Part shown: positions 31,799 to 41,594 of the stretch, piece after piece
Layout of the letters: the number at the start of each line of letters is the position of its first letter
Position numbering within the stretch: position 1 is the stretch's first letter
Source of the DNA: Chitinophagaceae bacterium UBA4407
Lineage (GTDB): Bacteria > Bacteroidota > Bacteroidia > Chitinophagales > Chitinophagaceae
Assembly (NCBI GenBank): GCA_002390845.1
Contig: DGQT01000053.1
Coordinates: 1 to 64,000 of the forward strand
Direction: 5' to 3'
DNA length: 64,000 nucleotides
Notes under the pieces: model-generated
Told to the model about the DNA's origin: nothing
Seen by the model: the letters and a program-made list of their open reading frames with translations, nothing else
Databases searched by the model: none
Made by a program: the position numbers and the translations under genes

Positions 31799-34700
31799 AT
31801 GATGGCGAATGCAATGCAATCAGGGAAATTTCAACAGGTTTATAACGGGTTGAATGAACAGCAAAAACTTGCTGTAAATACAATTGAAGGGCCCGTAATG
31901 GTAATTGCTGGCCCGGGTACTGGAAAGACACAAATACTGAGTGCCCGCATTGGAAAAATTTTGCTTGATACTGATACACTTCCCGAAAATATTTTATGCC
32001 TTACCTACACCGATGCCGGTGTGGTGGCCATGCGCAAAAGGTTGCTGAATTTTATTGGCCCGGATGCATACAAGGTAAACCTGTACACTTTTCATGCTTT
32101 TTGTAATGATGTAATTCAGGAAAATTTATCGCTGTTCGAGAAGACCGTGCTTGATCCTATTTCTGATTTGGAACGCATTGAATTGTTTAAAGAATTGATT
32201 GATGCTTTTCCTAAAAATCATCCGCTGAAAAGATACCGTGGTGATGTGTATTTTGAGATCAATAATTTAAAGTCTTTGTTCAGCACAATGAAGCGTGAAG
32301 GCTGGACGCCGGCATTTATTAATACGAAGATTGATGAATATCTAAAAGATATTGAAACACGGGATGAATTTATTTATAAACGTGCTTACCGTCAGTTTAA
32401 AGCAGGCGATAAAAAGCAGACTAAGATTGATGAAGAGGTAGAGAAGATGGAAAAATTGCGTGCAGCAGTAAATGAATTTGAACGGTTTCAACTGATGATG
32501 CGCAAAAGAAACCGTTACGATTTTGACGATATGATTAACTGGGTTATTAAAGCTTTTGAAGAAAACAAAACACTGCTAAACCGCTACCAGGAACAGTATT
32601 TATACATACTTGTAGATGAATATCAGGATACCAGCGGCACGCAAAATAAACTGGTGCAATTACTCATTAATTACTGGGATAAACCAAACGTTTTTGTAGT
32701 GGGTGATGATGACCAGAGCATCTACCGTTTCCAGGGAGCGAATGTGGAAAACATGCTGGCGTTTGCTGAAAATTACCAGGCAGATTTATTAACGGTGGTA
32801 CTAACCAATAACTACCGCTCCACGCAGCCGATACTCGATGTTTCAAAAGTATTGATTGATAGAAACGAGGAGCGTTTGGTAAAGCAGATTGATGGCTTAA
32901 GCAAAGAATTAATTGCCTCTAATTCTTTGATACACGAATTAACCAATCCACCAGTTATTAAAGAATACGAAACACAGCGGCAGGAAATGATTGACATTAC
33001 CCTGCAGGTGGAAACGCTGATGCAGCAAGGCGTTCCGCCGGGAAGGGTTGGCATTATTTATAAAGAAAATAAATACGGAGAAGAGCTTACCCAATATTTT
33101 AAACTGCGTAATATTCCTGTGTTTAGCAAGCGCAATTTGAATGTGTTGGATATACCGATGGCGCAGAAAGTTATTTTGCTCTTAAGATACCTTGCAGCCG
33201 AACATGATACGCCTTATGGCGGCGATGAAATGCTGTTTCAAATTTTGCATTTCGACTGGTTCAGTATTCCGCCGATTGAAATTGCAAAGCTTACCATTGA
33301 AGTTGCCGGCAAACAATTTGGCGATGGCAAAACTTCCATAAGGCGGTTGCTGTATGAACGTTCCAATCAGCCACCGAAAGATTTGTTTTCGCAGGGCATA
33401 AATCCGCGTTTAAAAAATGCCAGCAACATTATTGAACAACTTGTTTCAGATACGCCAAATGTAACCTTGCAGGTGTTGTTTGAAAATATTGTTCAGCGTG
33501 CCGGAGTATTGTCTTTTATTATGCAGAGCAAAGAAAAGCTCTGGTTGCTGCAGGTATTAACCGGTCTCTTTGATTTTGTAAAAGAAGAAACAAGGCGCAA
33601 CCCAACTTTGCGTTTACATGAGTTGGTGAACATTATTGAACTGATGCAGAAAGAAGAACTTGCTTTACCATTGGTACAGGTAAGCGGCAGCGATAAAGGT
33701 GTAAATTTATTAACCGCGCATGGCAGCAAAGGATTAGAATTTGAATATGTTTTCTTTGTAGGAAGCAATGCAAATTTTTGGGAGAAAAAGCGCAAGCCCG
33801 GTGGCGGTTACAGTTTCCCTGACACGATGTTTACCTCGCAGCCAAAGCAGGCCGAAGAAGAAGAGTTAAGACGCTTATATTATGTGGCATTAACAAGAGC
33901 GGAGCAGCATTTATTTATTTCGTACAGCCGCTTTAAGAATGATGGAAAAGAAATTGAACCTTCAATGTTTATTGCCGAAATTCAGCAACAGCTTGGCTTA
34001 CCTGCAGAGAAGGTTTTTATAAGTGACGAAGTTATTGCGGAGTTCCAGGCATTGCAGTTTGCTGAATCGATGGCGCCGGAAATTGAAAAAATTGAAGATG
34101 ATTTTATAACTGCCATGCTGGATAAGTTTGTAATGAATGTAACCGCATTGAACAATTATCTTAAATGCCCCCTGGAGTTTTATTTTAAAAACCTCATTCG
34201 CATTCCTTCACCAAAGAATGAATCAACTGAGTTTGGCTCCGCCGTGCATTATGCGTTGGAACAGTTGTTCAGGAAGATGCAGTTGAACGGTGAAGTGTTC
34301 CCGGCTGTGCAGGAATTTATTGCAGACTTCGAATGGTATATGCACCGCCACAGAGAAAGTTTTACAAAACAGCAGTTTGACAGAAGATTAGAATATGGCC
34401 ATGAAGTGTTGACCAATTATTACGAAAAATACCTCGGCCAATGGAACAGAATTGTTGCGATTGAAAGAACCATCCGCAATATTGTTGTTAGTGGCGTTCC
34501 GCTTAAGGGTAAACTGGATAAGCTTGAATTTGATGGCAAGCAGGTAAATGTGGTAGATTATAAAACAGGCAATGTTGATAACGCCAAACCCAAGCTATTG
34601 CCGCCAAATGAAAAAGAACCCAATGGCGGCGACTACTGGCGCCAGGCGGTGTTCTATAAAATACTCGTAGATAATTACGAACAAAAAAACTGGCAGGTGG

Positions 34701-34948
34701 CAAGCACCGAATTTGATTTTATTGAGCCTGATAAAAAGAAAGCTTACCAGAAAATTAAAGTAGTAATTACACCTGAAGATATTACCACGGTCAAACAGCA
34801 GATTAGCGCGGTGTGGCAAAAAATACAGGACAAAGAATTTTATATTGGCTGCGGTAAAGAAGACTGCCACTGGTGCAATTTTGTAAAAACAAATAATCTT
34901 GCTATTGCATTGCATGATATAGAAGCGGAAGAAACAGAAGTTAATTAA
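31799..34948 (+). CDS. UvrD/Rep-type helicase fused to an AddB-like nuclease
   Basis: A protein of up to 1049 residues. Superfamily 1A helicase motifs: Q-motif LNEQQKLAV, Walker A GPGTGKT at 38-44, LCLTYTDAGVVAMRKRL, Walker B LVDEYQDT near 270, VVGDDDQSIYRFQGA, TNNYRST and the motif VI YVALTRAEQHLFISYSR. The C-terminal 250 residues are a PD-(D/E)XK nuclease: LKCPLEFYFKNL, EFGSAVHYALE, VVDYKTG, and the closing C-x4-C-x2-C that with the earlier Cys could hold an iron-sulphur cluster as in AddB. It should process DNA ends for recombination. The probable start is 31802 or 31814 because a promoter box touches 31799. Confidence 0.92.
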   Translation: MMANAMQSGKFQQVYNGLNEQQKLAVNTIEGPVMVIAGPGTGKTQILSARIGKILLDTDTLPENILCLTYTDAGVVAMRKRLLNFIGPDAYKVNLYTFHAFCNDVIQENLSLFEKTVLDPISDLERIELFKELIDAFPKNHPLKRYRGDVYFEINNLKSLFSTMKREGWTPAFINTKIDEYLKDIETRDEFIYKRAYRQFKAGDKKQTKIDEEVEKMEKLRAAVNEFERFQLMMRKRNRYDFDDMINWVIKAFEENKTLLNRYQEQYLYILVDEYQDTSGTQNKLVQLLINYWDKPNVFVVGDDDQSIYRFQGANVENMLAFAENYQADLLTVVLTNNYRSTQPILDVSKVLIDRNEERLVKQIDGLSKELIASNSLIHELTNPPVIKEYETQRQEMIDITLQVETLMQQGVPPGRVGIIYKENKYGEELTQYFKLRNIPVFSKRNLNVLDIPMAQKVILLLRYLAAEHDTPYGGDEMLFQILHFDWFSIPPIEIAKLTIEVAGKQFGDGKTSIRRLLYERSNQPPKDLFSQGINPRLKNASNIIEQLVSDTPNVTLQVLFENIVQRAGVLSFIMQSKEKLWLLQVLTGLFDFVKEETRRNPTLRLHELVNIIELMQKEELALPLVQVSGSDKGVNLLTAHGSKGLEFEYVFFVGSNANFWEKKRKPGGGYSFPDTMFTSQPKQAEEEELRRLYYVALTRAEQHLFISYSRFKNDGKEIEPSMFIAEIQQQLGLPAEKVFISDEVIAEFQALQFAESMAPEIEKIEDDFITAMLDKFVMNVTALNNYLKCPLEFYFKNLIRIPSPKNESTEFGSAVHYALEQLFRKMQLNGEVFPAVQEFIADFEWYMHRHRESFTKQQFDRRLEYGHEVLTNYYEKYLGQWNRIVAIERTIRNIVVSGVPLKGKLDKLEFDGKQVNVVDYKTGNVDNAKPKLLPPNEKEPNGGDYWRQAVFYKILVDNYEQKNWQVASTEFDFIEPDKKKAYQKIKVVITPEDITTVKQQISAVWQKIQDKEFYIGCGKEDCHWCNFVKTNNLAIALHDIEAEETEVN

Positions 34949-34986
34949 TGCAGGCAATACTGGTGTCTTTTTCTTTGTTTACAAGG

Positions 34987-35211
34987 CGGTATTACTGCTA
35001 TTAAGCATTGTTGCGTCGCACACTTCAAGGGTTGGTTGTTTATTCAACATTGTGCAACAACCCGTGCTATATGTTGCGCCGTTAATAAGGCAAATTACAT
35101 TTTTGCGCAGCCACTTTGCTTATGATGCAGAAGATGACAATTGTTATACAGATAAAGTGATTGCGACGCAACCGGGATACCATGAAAACCGATGCTGGTA
35201 TTACACAACTG
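34987..35211. repeat. Dispersed IR family, chimeric element (L core plus type II right arm)
   Basis: Left GCATTGTTGCGTCGCACACT; right TTATACAGATAAAGTGATTG, CGACGCAACCGGGATACCAT, GAAAACCGATGCTGGTATTA. Confidence 0.82.
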
Positions 35212-35253
35212 AATTTAAACAGCACGTTAAGAAACAAAACCATTTAAAGCAAT

Positions 35254-35261
35254 TATGTTTG
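35254..35261 (+). promoter_or_regulatory. Bacteroidota -7 promoter box (TATGTTTG)
   Basis: TATGTTTG ends 24 nt before the ATG of the Ig-like lipoprotein gene. Confidence 0.5.
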
Positions 35262-35285
35262 CAGCCATACTTATAAAACTGATTC

Positions 35286-36692
35286 ATGAATAAAGCGGTT
35301 GGCTTCTTTTTTCTCCTGTTCCTTTCAATAGCATTCATGCATGTGCAAACGGGTTGTGCCAACATTATTCCGCCAACAGGCGGACCAAGAGATTCATTGC
35401 CACCGGTGCTTGTGGCTGCACTACCCAAAGATTCATCGGTAAATATTGCCACCAATAAAATACTGCTAACATTCGATGAATATGTAGTACTAGATGATAA
35501 CTCCAGCCAGGATATTATTGTTTCGCCCAACCCGGAAAAAATGCCGGAGATCTCTGCCAAACTTAAAAATGTTACCATAAAACTCAAAGATTCTTTATTG
35601 CCAAATACCACTTATTCCGTCAACTTTGGTTCTTCGCTTAAAGATGTGAATGAGGGAAATAAATTCAGGAATTTTACTTACGTTTTTTCCACAGGCAGCC
35701 AGCTTGCAACAGGTACACTCTCGGGCAATGTTACCCTTGCTGAAAATGGTAAAGCTGATTCAACACTTCTCGTTATGCTTTACACAAATCTTAATGACAG
35801 TGCTGTACAAAAATTAAAACCTGAATATTATACACGGCTCGACAGTGGCGGTAACTTTCATTTTAAATTTTTACCTGCTGCAAAATTTGCTGTGTATGTT
35901 TTGCCAAACGATTACTCAAAAAAGTACGACGACAGTACAAAAATGTTTGCTTTTTATAACACGCCGGTTGATGTAAACGATCAACCCGATTCTATAAAAC
36001 TGTACGCTTTCCAGGAACAAAAACCAAAAGAAAAAGCCGCGCTCCCGGTTTCAACAGATAATAAAAAAGACAAAACAGCTGAGGATAAAAGACTAAAACT
36101 CACCAACAATCTTTCAAGTAATGAGCAGGACTTGCTGGGCGGCTTAGAGCTTACACTCAGCAGGAAAATAAAAATATTTGATACGGCCCGCATTGTACTT
36201 ACCGACACGGGTTATAAACCCATTACCGGTTATACCTGGCAGGCCGATACTTCTTTTACAAAGTATTCGCTACAGTTTAAGTGGCCCGAAAACGAGTTAT
36301 ACAAACTCATCATTCAAAAAGAAGCGTTTGCCGATAGCTCCGGTGTTACACTCTCGAAAAGCGATACGCTTTCATTCAAAACAAAACGCGAAAGCCAGTA
36401 CGGAAGCATCAAACTGCATTTTAATAATATCGATCTTGCAAGGCACCCGGTTATACAGTTTGTGCAAAGCGAGGTAATCGTTAAATCAATCGTACTTACT
36501 TCGGCAGACTGGTTTGCAAAATTGTTTGAGCCCGGCGAGTACCAGCTTCGTGTATTGTTCGATGACAACAAAAACGGCATTTGGGATGCCGGTAATTTCG
36601 CCACCAAACTGCAGCCTGAAATTGTGCAACGCATTCCCCGCAAACTTGTAATAAAAGCAAACTGGGATAACGAAGTAGACATCAACTTATAG
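35286..36692 (+). CDS. Ig-like-domain lipoprotein
   Basis: A 468-residue lipoprotein, lipobox VQTG-C24, then the characteristic ANIIPPTGGPRDSLPPV opening of a Bacteroidota Ig-like family. The first domain (about 40-145) is SbsA/Big_5-like (KILLTFDEYVVLDD, LKDSLLPNTTYSVNFG). A Lys/Asp-rich linker near 245-265 separates a second beta-rich half ending in RVLFDDNKNGIWDAGNF, a typical carboxypeptidase-like or dockerin-like loop. Function unknown; probably a surface or periplasmic structural protein. It has its own -7 box and no operon partner. Confidence 0.88.
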   Translation: MNKAVGFFFLLFLSIAFMHVQTGCANIIPPTGGPRDSLPPVLVAALPKDSSVNIATNKILLTFDEYVVLDDNSSQDIIVSPNPEKMPEISAKLKNVTIKLKDSLLPNTTYSVNFGSSLKDVNEGNKFRNFTYVFSTGSQLATGTLSGNVTLAENGKADSTLLVMLYTNLNDSAVQKLKPEYYTRLDSGGNFHFKFLPAAKFAVYVLPNDYSKKYDDSTKMFAFYNTPVDVNDQPDSIKLYAFQEQKPKEKAALPVSTDNKKDKTAEDKRLKLTNNLSSNEQDLLGGLELTLSRKIKIFDTARIVLTDTGYKPITGYTWQADTSFTKYSLQFKWPENELYKLIIQKEAFADSSGVTLSKSDTLSFKTKRESQYGSIKLHFNNIDLARHPVIQFVQSEVIVKSIVLTSADWFAKLFEPGEYQLRVLFDDNKNGIWDAGNFATKLQPEIVQRIPRKLVIKANWDNEVDINL

Positions 36693-36716
36693 CGGCAATA
36701 TTATTTTCCGATAATT

Positions 36717-36909
36717 CTTTTTTCGGGCCTGGCAATTGAACAGATGGCATCATTCCTTGCGTCGCACAATTGTACTGAAGAATGCAAATGAGCAGTGAAC
36801 AACTCTTTACCTATTGCCTTTGTGCCTTGTTGCATGTTGTTCCAGTCGTAAAAGTGAGTGACACAACTCAAGCTTTATACAGGATCCTTCTGCCGGCTCA
36901 TAAAAATTT
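36717..36909. repeat. Dispersed IR family, complete element
   Basis: Left CGGGCCTGGCAATTGAACAG, CCTTGCGTCGCACAATTGTA; right TCGTAAAAGTGAGTGACACA, CTGCCGGCTCATAAAAATT. About 190 bp between convergent genes. Confidence 0.85.
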
Positions 36910-36928
36910 TCCCTTCCTATTTGTATGT

Positions 36929-38434
36929 TTAAGCAAGTGTATAACTCATGCTGCCGTCTTTTTCATCTTTCAGTTGTACACCAAGCGCAGTAAGTTCATT
37001 TCGTATTTTGTCGCTGGTTACATAGTCTTTGCGCAGCTTGGCTTCTTTACGAATTTCCATCAGCAAATGAATAACGCCATCGATCTTACTGTTGCCTTGT
37101 TCCATTATATTCTGCAGCCCAAACACACCTTCAATAAAAGTTTTCATTTTTTCTTTCAGCAACTTTAAAGTACCGGCACTTAGCGCATTTTGGTTAATGT
37201 GTTTGTCTTTTATTCCGTTGATCACAGGAACCAGTTCAAACATATTGGCCAGCACTTTGGCTGTATTAAAATCATCGTTCATGAACTCATCGAATTCGTT
37301 CAGAAGCCCCACACATTTTGTATCAAGTTCTGTATCTGCCGCGTTGGCTGCACTGCTTTGTATCTTGTCTAAGTTTTCGTAAGCTTCCCACAAACGTTTT
37401 AGCCCTTTTTCAGCAGCCTTTAATGCATCGTTGCCAAAATCAAGTGTAGAGCGGTAATGGGTTTGCAAAATAAAAAAACGAATGGTCATGGGATGATAAG
37501 CCTGCTCCAGTGCGGGGTGGTTACCACTGAACAATTCAGTAAGCTTAATTACATTGTTGTAACTCTTACCCATCTTTTTGCCATTGATGGTAATCATGTT
37601 ATTATGTATCCAGTAGCGCACCGGCGTTACATGGTTGCAAACAGTGCTTTGAGCAATCTCGCATTCGTGATGTGGAAACTGAAGGTCCATTCCACCACCA
37701 TGAATATCGAATTGAGCGCCCAGGTATTTTGTAGCCATGGCAGAGCATTCAATATGCCAGCCGGGGAAACCCTCGCCCCAGGGGCTTTTCCATCGCATGA
37801 TATGTTCGGGTGCTGCATTTTTCCATAAAGCAAAATCCCTGTGGTTGCGTTTTTCATCCCGGTTTTCCAGTTCGCGGGTACTGTCTAACTGGTCGTCTAA
37901 AATTCTGCCGCTTAGCATACCGTAAGGCAATCCCTTTTTTGAAAAAACATCGTTGTATTTTTCGACGTCAAAATAAACGGAACCATTTGCAACGTAAGCA
38001 TAGCCATCGGCGATAATTTTTTCAATCATCCCGATCTGTTCTACAATATGGCCGGTGGCAGTGGGTTCTATTGTGGGATCAATATTATTAAAAGCACGCA
38101 TGGCCCAATGGTACATATTGGTATATTTCTGCACCAGTTCCATTGGTTCCAGCTTTTCCAGCAATGCTTTTTTGCTGATCTTATCTTCTGCCTCGCGGCC
38201 TTCTTCTTCAAAATGCCCGGCATCTGTAATATTGCGTACATAACGCACTTTGTAACCCAGGTACTGCAGGTACCTGAAAACAATATCAAAAGTGATGAAG
38301 GGGCGTGCATGGCCTAAATGACTTTCGCCACTTACGGTTGGTCCGCACACATACATGCCCACATGGCCCGGCGTTATAGATTCAAAAACTTCTTTTTTCC
38401 GGGATAAGGAATTGTAAACTTTTAGCTGCGTCAT
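36929..38434 (-). CDS. cysS: Cysteinyl-tRNA synthetase
   Basis: A 501-residue class Ia synthetase that charges tRNA-Cys. The zinc and substrate Cys C30 is in GMYVCGPTV; the HIGH motif is HLGH at 39-42; the second zinc ligands are in WHIECSAMA and HHECEIA; the KMSKS motif reads KMGKS in INGKKMGKSYNN. A DALR-type helical C-terminal domain ends the protein. Length is close to the E. coli enzyme. It is monocistronic, with an inverted-repeat element at its 3' side. Confidence 0.97.
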   Translation of the reverse strand: MTQLKVYNSLSRKKEVFESITPGHVGMYVCGPTVSGESHLGHARPFITFDIVFRYLQYLGYKVRYVRNITDAGHFEEEGREAEDKISKKALLEKLEPMELVQKYTNMYHWAMRAFNNIDPTIEPTATGHIVEQIGMIEKIIADGYAYVANGSVYFDVEKYNDVFSKKGLPYGMLSGRILDDQLDSTRELENRDEKRNHRDFALWKNAAPEHIMRWKSPWGEGFPGWHIECSAMATKYLGAQFDIHGGGMDLQFPHHECEIAQSTVCNHVTPVRYWIHNNMITINGKKMGKSYNNVIKLTELFSGNHPALEQAYHPMTIRFFILQTHYRSTLDFGNDALKAAEKGLKRLWEAYENLDKIQSSAANAADTELDTKCVGLLNEFDEFMNDDFNTAKVLANMFELVPVINGIKDKHINQNALSAGTLKLLKEKMKTFIEGVFGLQNIMEQGNSKIDGVIHLLMEIRKEAKLRKDYVTSDKIRNELTALGVQLKDEKDGSMSYTLA

Positions 38435-38647
38435 AAATGAGGGATGATAAATGGTTGACTGTTGTTAATTAAATTGAAGCAATAAAATAGCTGTGCTTAG
38501 CAGCAACACCCACAACAGCAATATTTGTAAAAGACTACCATGGTTGCGAAGATATATAAATCGCTTTCAATTCTGGATATAAGCCAGCCCGATTTTAGGA
38601 AACTGTTGCATATTGCTAAGGAGAATTATTGCAGAACAATCCCCTAT

Positions 38648-38722
38648 GAACCACAAAGCCACAAAGACACGAAGGAGCACCAAGACTTTGTGATACTTTG
38701 CGACTTGGTGCCTTAGTGGTTC
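38648..38722. repeat. Nested palindrome of the ACCACAAAG type
   Basis: GAACCACAAAGCCACAAAGA at the left pairs with CTTGGTGCCTTAGTGGTTC at the right, with CACCAAG/CTTGGTG inside. It lies just before a right arm of the main family. Similar ACCACAAAG palindromes occur in other Bacteroidota intergenic regions, to my recollection. Confidence 0.65.
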
Positions 38723-38745
38723 TTCCTTGCTCAATAGAATTACCT

Positions 38746-38803
38746 TCAGATGAAAAGTGCGACGCAAGAAAAGCTCCCAGGCGTACAGAACGCCGGGCTA
38801 ATA
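38746..38803. repeat. Dispersed IR family, right arm
   Basis: CAGATGAAAAGTGCGACGCA, AGAAAAGCTCCCAGGCG, AACGCCGGGCTAATAA. It stops just before the end of the EEP-protein gene. Confidence 0.82.
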
Positions 38804-38809
38804 ATGAAT

Positions 38810-39937
38810 TTATTTTTTTAAACTAACATCGGCAACCAGCATGTGATGATCGCTAAGACCTTCGTCTGCCATATCGAACTGTTGAATGTTGAAACTGCTG
38901 TCGGGCAAAATATAATCGATACGCAGGGTGGGTGCCATTGCATTAAAACTGCGGCCAATGCCAAAAGAGGTTGCCAGAAAAGCATCCTGTCTGTTATCGC
39001 TTAAATGAAAATAGGTGTATGAGTTGGGCACATTATTAAAGTCGCCGCAAAGCAGTGTTGGGTAAGGGCTTTTATCAACAGCCTGTTTTACAATACCGGC
39101 CTGCGCTGCCTGCCTCAGGAAGATCAGCCTCATTTTAGAATAAATATTTTTTGAAGCCTGTATTGTTTCTTCATCGGGGTCTTTTATTTTTTCAAGATCG
39201 GCGTAATCGCTTTCGGTAAATTGAAAAGACTGAAGGTGTGTTGTAAAAACCCTGATCGTATCACTGCCTTTCACAATGTCTGCATAAATAACACTCTCGG
39301 CATTGGGACCGGGGTAGATAATTCTGCCCGAATCTGCAATGGGATATTTTGAAAAAATAATACAGCCCGACTGGTAGTGGCCGTTTTTATTGCGGTAATC
39401 TCTTGAAAAAAAATAATACGGGCAGTAGTTGGTAAACTGTTTAATGTTATTGGCAGAAAGGTCTTTTTCGTAAGTGGAATTATTAAATTCCTGCAGGCAA
39501 ATAATATCGGGTTTTAATTTATTTATTGCCGTTGCAATATCGTCGCGGTTGCGGTGCTGTTTGTAAGAGCTTTTGCTTAGGCCATACATGCCACGCACAT
39601 TCCAGTCAATAATGCGGAGGCTAGAATCCCGTTTGTTTTCTGCAGTAAATGTATGCATCGGGTGCCAGGCAAATACTACCGCCAGCTGCTGCCAGCCAAT
39701 GAGCAAAGTAATAAGTGGCATAAGCGCCACTACCGGTTTTGCTATCAGCCAAAAAATAACAGAAAAAATAAGCAGTATAGAGAGGTAAGGAAATATCAAC
39801 GCAAGAAAACCAATTGGCCCCCATTGGGCGGGGCTTACATAAGGCGAAAGACAAGACAATAAAAACACAATGCAGCCAAGAATATTCAGCGATATAAAAA
39901 ACCATTTTGTAAACCTTCGTATAAAGCTGCCTGCCAT
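38810..39937 (-). CDS. Membrane-anchored endonuclease/exonuclease/phosphatase-family protein
   Basis: A 375-residue protein with three hydrophobic helices (about 13-35, 40-62, 68-90) and an exported-side EEP domain. Catalytic motifs: RIIDWNVRGMYG (Asn metal ligand), DIICLQEFNN (Glu), LLCGDFNNVPNS (Asp/Asn) and LSDHHMLVADVSL (Asp-His). Relatives cleave phosphodiesters of nucleic acids, lipids or sugars; the TM-anchored Bacteroidota type has no assigned substrate. It stands alone between repeat elements. Confidence 0.93.
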   Translation of the reverse strand: MAGSFIRRFTKWFFISLNILGCIVFLLSCLSPYVSPAQWGPIGFLALIFPYLSILLIFSVIFWLIAKPVVALMPLITLLIGWQQLAVVFAWHPMHTFTAENKRDSSLRIIDWNVRGMYGLSKSSYKQHRNRDDIATAINKLKPDIICLQEFNNSTYEKDLSANNIKQFTNYCPYYFFSRDYRNKNGHYQSGCIIFSKYPIADSGRIIYPGPNAESVIYADIVKGSDTIRVFTTHLQSFQFTESDYADLEKIKDPDEETIQASKNIYSKMRLIFLRQAAQAGIVKQAVDKSPYPTLLCGDFNNVPNSYTYFHLSDNRQDAFLATSFGIGRSFNAMAPTLRIDYILPDSSFNIQQFDMADEGLSDHHMLVADVSLKK

Positions 39938-40024
39938 GCTGTAAATTTATGGATTAATCATTTTGTTCCTTTCCATTTTAGTAAACGCAGCATTAGTTAT
40001 AAAAAGTACGATGAATTTATAAGC

Positions 40025-40157
40025 GTTTTTTGAGCCGGCCAGAACGATTTGATAATTTGCTAATTTGAAGATGTGTTGATTTAATACATTATCAAATTGG
40101 CCAATCACCAAATCACCAAATCAACATCCTTGCGTCGCACACTTGTGCTGCATGAAT
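40025..40157. repeat. Dispersed IR family, left arm interrupted by another palindrome
   Basis: TTTTTTGAGCCGGCCAGAAC, then an AT-rich palindrome (GATTTGATAATTTGCTAATT against ATTATCAAATTGGCCAATCA), then CCTTGCGTCGCACACTTGTG. A second kind of repeat has been inserted in the spacer of the arm. Confidence 0.8.
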
Positions 40158-40192
40158 ACGATTCAACATCAAACAGCCGTTGCTGGTGTTGG

Positions 40193-40444
40193 CTACTTGT
40201 TTTTTCTAAAATATTGCAGCAATGCAAAAAGTGAAACAATGGTCCAGGTTCCTTCTAGCAAAACAAATGGCATATAATGAATAAGGTACGAAGCAAGACA
40301 AGCCAATGCAGCACCTGCAACATTCATCAGTATATAGGGCAGTTCATCTTTCGAAATTTTACCTGACAGGTTCAGCAGGAAAGCAATTAATAAAATCAAT
40401 ACTCCGGAAAAACCAATATAATCGTTCGCGGTTAAAGCCATCAT
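40193..40444 (-). CDS. Small CBU_0592-like membrane protein
   Basis: An 83-residue protein with three hydrophobic helices (YIGFSGVLILLIAFLLNL, ILMNVAGAALACLASYLI, FVLLEGTWTIVSLFALLQYF). It fits the CBU_0592-like group of small membrane proteins: first helix, then N-V-x-G-A-x-L, then EGTW. Function unknown. It begins 3 bp after selD and is probably co-transcribed with it, though that does not imply a selenium role. Confidence 0.8.
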   Translation of the reverse strand: MMALTANDYIGFSGVLILLIAFLLNLSGKISKDELPYILMNVAGAALACLASYLIHYMPFVLLEGTWTIVSLFALLQYFRKNK

Positions 40445-40447
40445 GTT

Positions 40448-41539
40448 CTATTTTATAAAAGGTATTACCGAAACAGCTGCATCTTTTTTCATTGTCATTT
40501 TTCCAATGGGTTCTGCATAATCTGCCAGCCCAAACGAAACAAGTAAAGCTTTTACTTCATCCACAGAGGTAGGGCCAACTGCAATCAGCAAGCCTCCGCT
40601 TGTTTGAGGATCTGCAAGAACAGCTTTTGCATACTCATGATCATAACTGCCGGTAAAAGCAATTTTGTCGCCGTAACTGTCCCAGTTTCTTCCGGTACCT
40701 CCCGGTACAGATTTATTGTTGAAATAATATATCAGATCGCCTGTTATCAAAGGCACTTTTCCGAAGTTAATAAGCGCACTCAATGCACTTCCTTCTGCCA
40801 TTTCTGTTAAATGACCCAGCAATCCAAAACCTGTAATATCCGTCATTGCGTGTACTGATTTCAGCTTTCCTAAAGCTTCACCAATTTTATTCAGTTGCAT
40901 CATTTGTTGGGGCGCAAGTTCTTTATGTTCTGCTTTAAGCAATCCCTTTTTTTCAGCGGTAGTTAAAATGCCAACACCCAATTTTTTTGTAAGAAACAAA
41001 ACATCGCCTTCCTGTGCGGTGTTGTTTTGCTTTATATTTTTTATGTCAACAATACCGTTAACTGCCAAACCAAAAATGGGTTCAGGAGAATCAATGCTAT
41101 GGCCGCCCGCCAGAGAAATGCCCGCTTCTTTGCAAATGCTTCTGCTGCCTTCAATAACACGCTGGGCAACTTGTGGTGATAAAACATTTACAGGCCAGCC
41201 GAGAATTGCAATTGCAAGAATGGGCTTGCCACCCATTGCATACACATCGCTGATGGCATTGGCGCTTGCAATACGCCCAAAATTGTATGGGTCATCTACA
41301 ATCGGCATAAAAAAATCTGTGGTTGAAATCAATGCAGTGCCATTGCCCATATTGTAAACTGCCGCATCGTCTTTGCTGTGGTTACCAACAATGAGTTTAT
41401 CATTATCGGGCATAGAAAAATTACTTGCCAGTATCTGATCAAGTACTTTGGGTGAAATCTTGCAGCCACAACCTGCCCCGTGTGAATATTGGGTAAGCTT
41501 TACCTGCGTTTCGTTATCTGTAATAAGGTCATTCATCAT
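40448..41539 (-). CDS. selD: Selenide, water dikinase (Cys form)
   Basis: A 363-residue enzyme making selenophosphate from selenide and ATP. The active-site segment GAGCGCK has Cys at 24 and 26 and Lys 27, so this is the cysteine rather than selenocysteine version. AIR-synthase/GHMP-type metal motifs follow: LISTTDFFMPIVDDPY, GGHSIDSPEPIFGLAV and MTDITGFGLLGHL, with DPQTSGGLLIAV at the end. mnmH lies about 760 bp upstream on the same strand, making tRNA 2-selenouridine the probable use. No selA or selB is in the window. Confidence 0.96.
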   Translation of the reverse strand: MMNDLITDNETQVKLTQYSHGAGCGCKISPKVLDQILASNFSMPDNDKLIVGNHSKDDAAVYNMGNGTALISTTDFFMPIVDDPYNFGRIASANAISDVYAMGGKPILAIAILGWPVNVLSPQVAQRVIEGSRSICKEAGISLAGGHSIDSPEPIFGLAVNGIVDIKNIKQNNTAQEGDVLFLTKKLGVGILTTAEKKGLLKAEHKELAPQQMMQLNKIGEALGKLKSVHAMTDITGFGLLGHLTEMAEGSALSALINFGKVPLITGDLIYYFNNKSVPGGTGRNWDSYGDKIAFTGSYDHEYAKAVLADPQTSGGLLIAVGPTSVDEVKALLVSFGLADYAEPIGKMTMKKDAAVSVIPFIK

Positions 41540-41594
41540 AGTAGTAATACTTTTTTGTAATTCGAACTTCGTCCAGGGCTTTGATATTGTTCAA

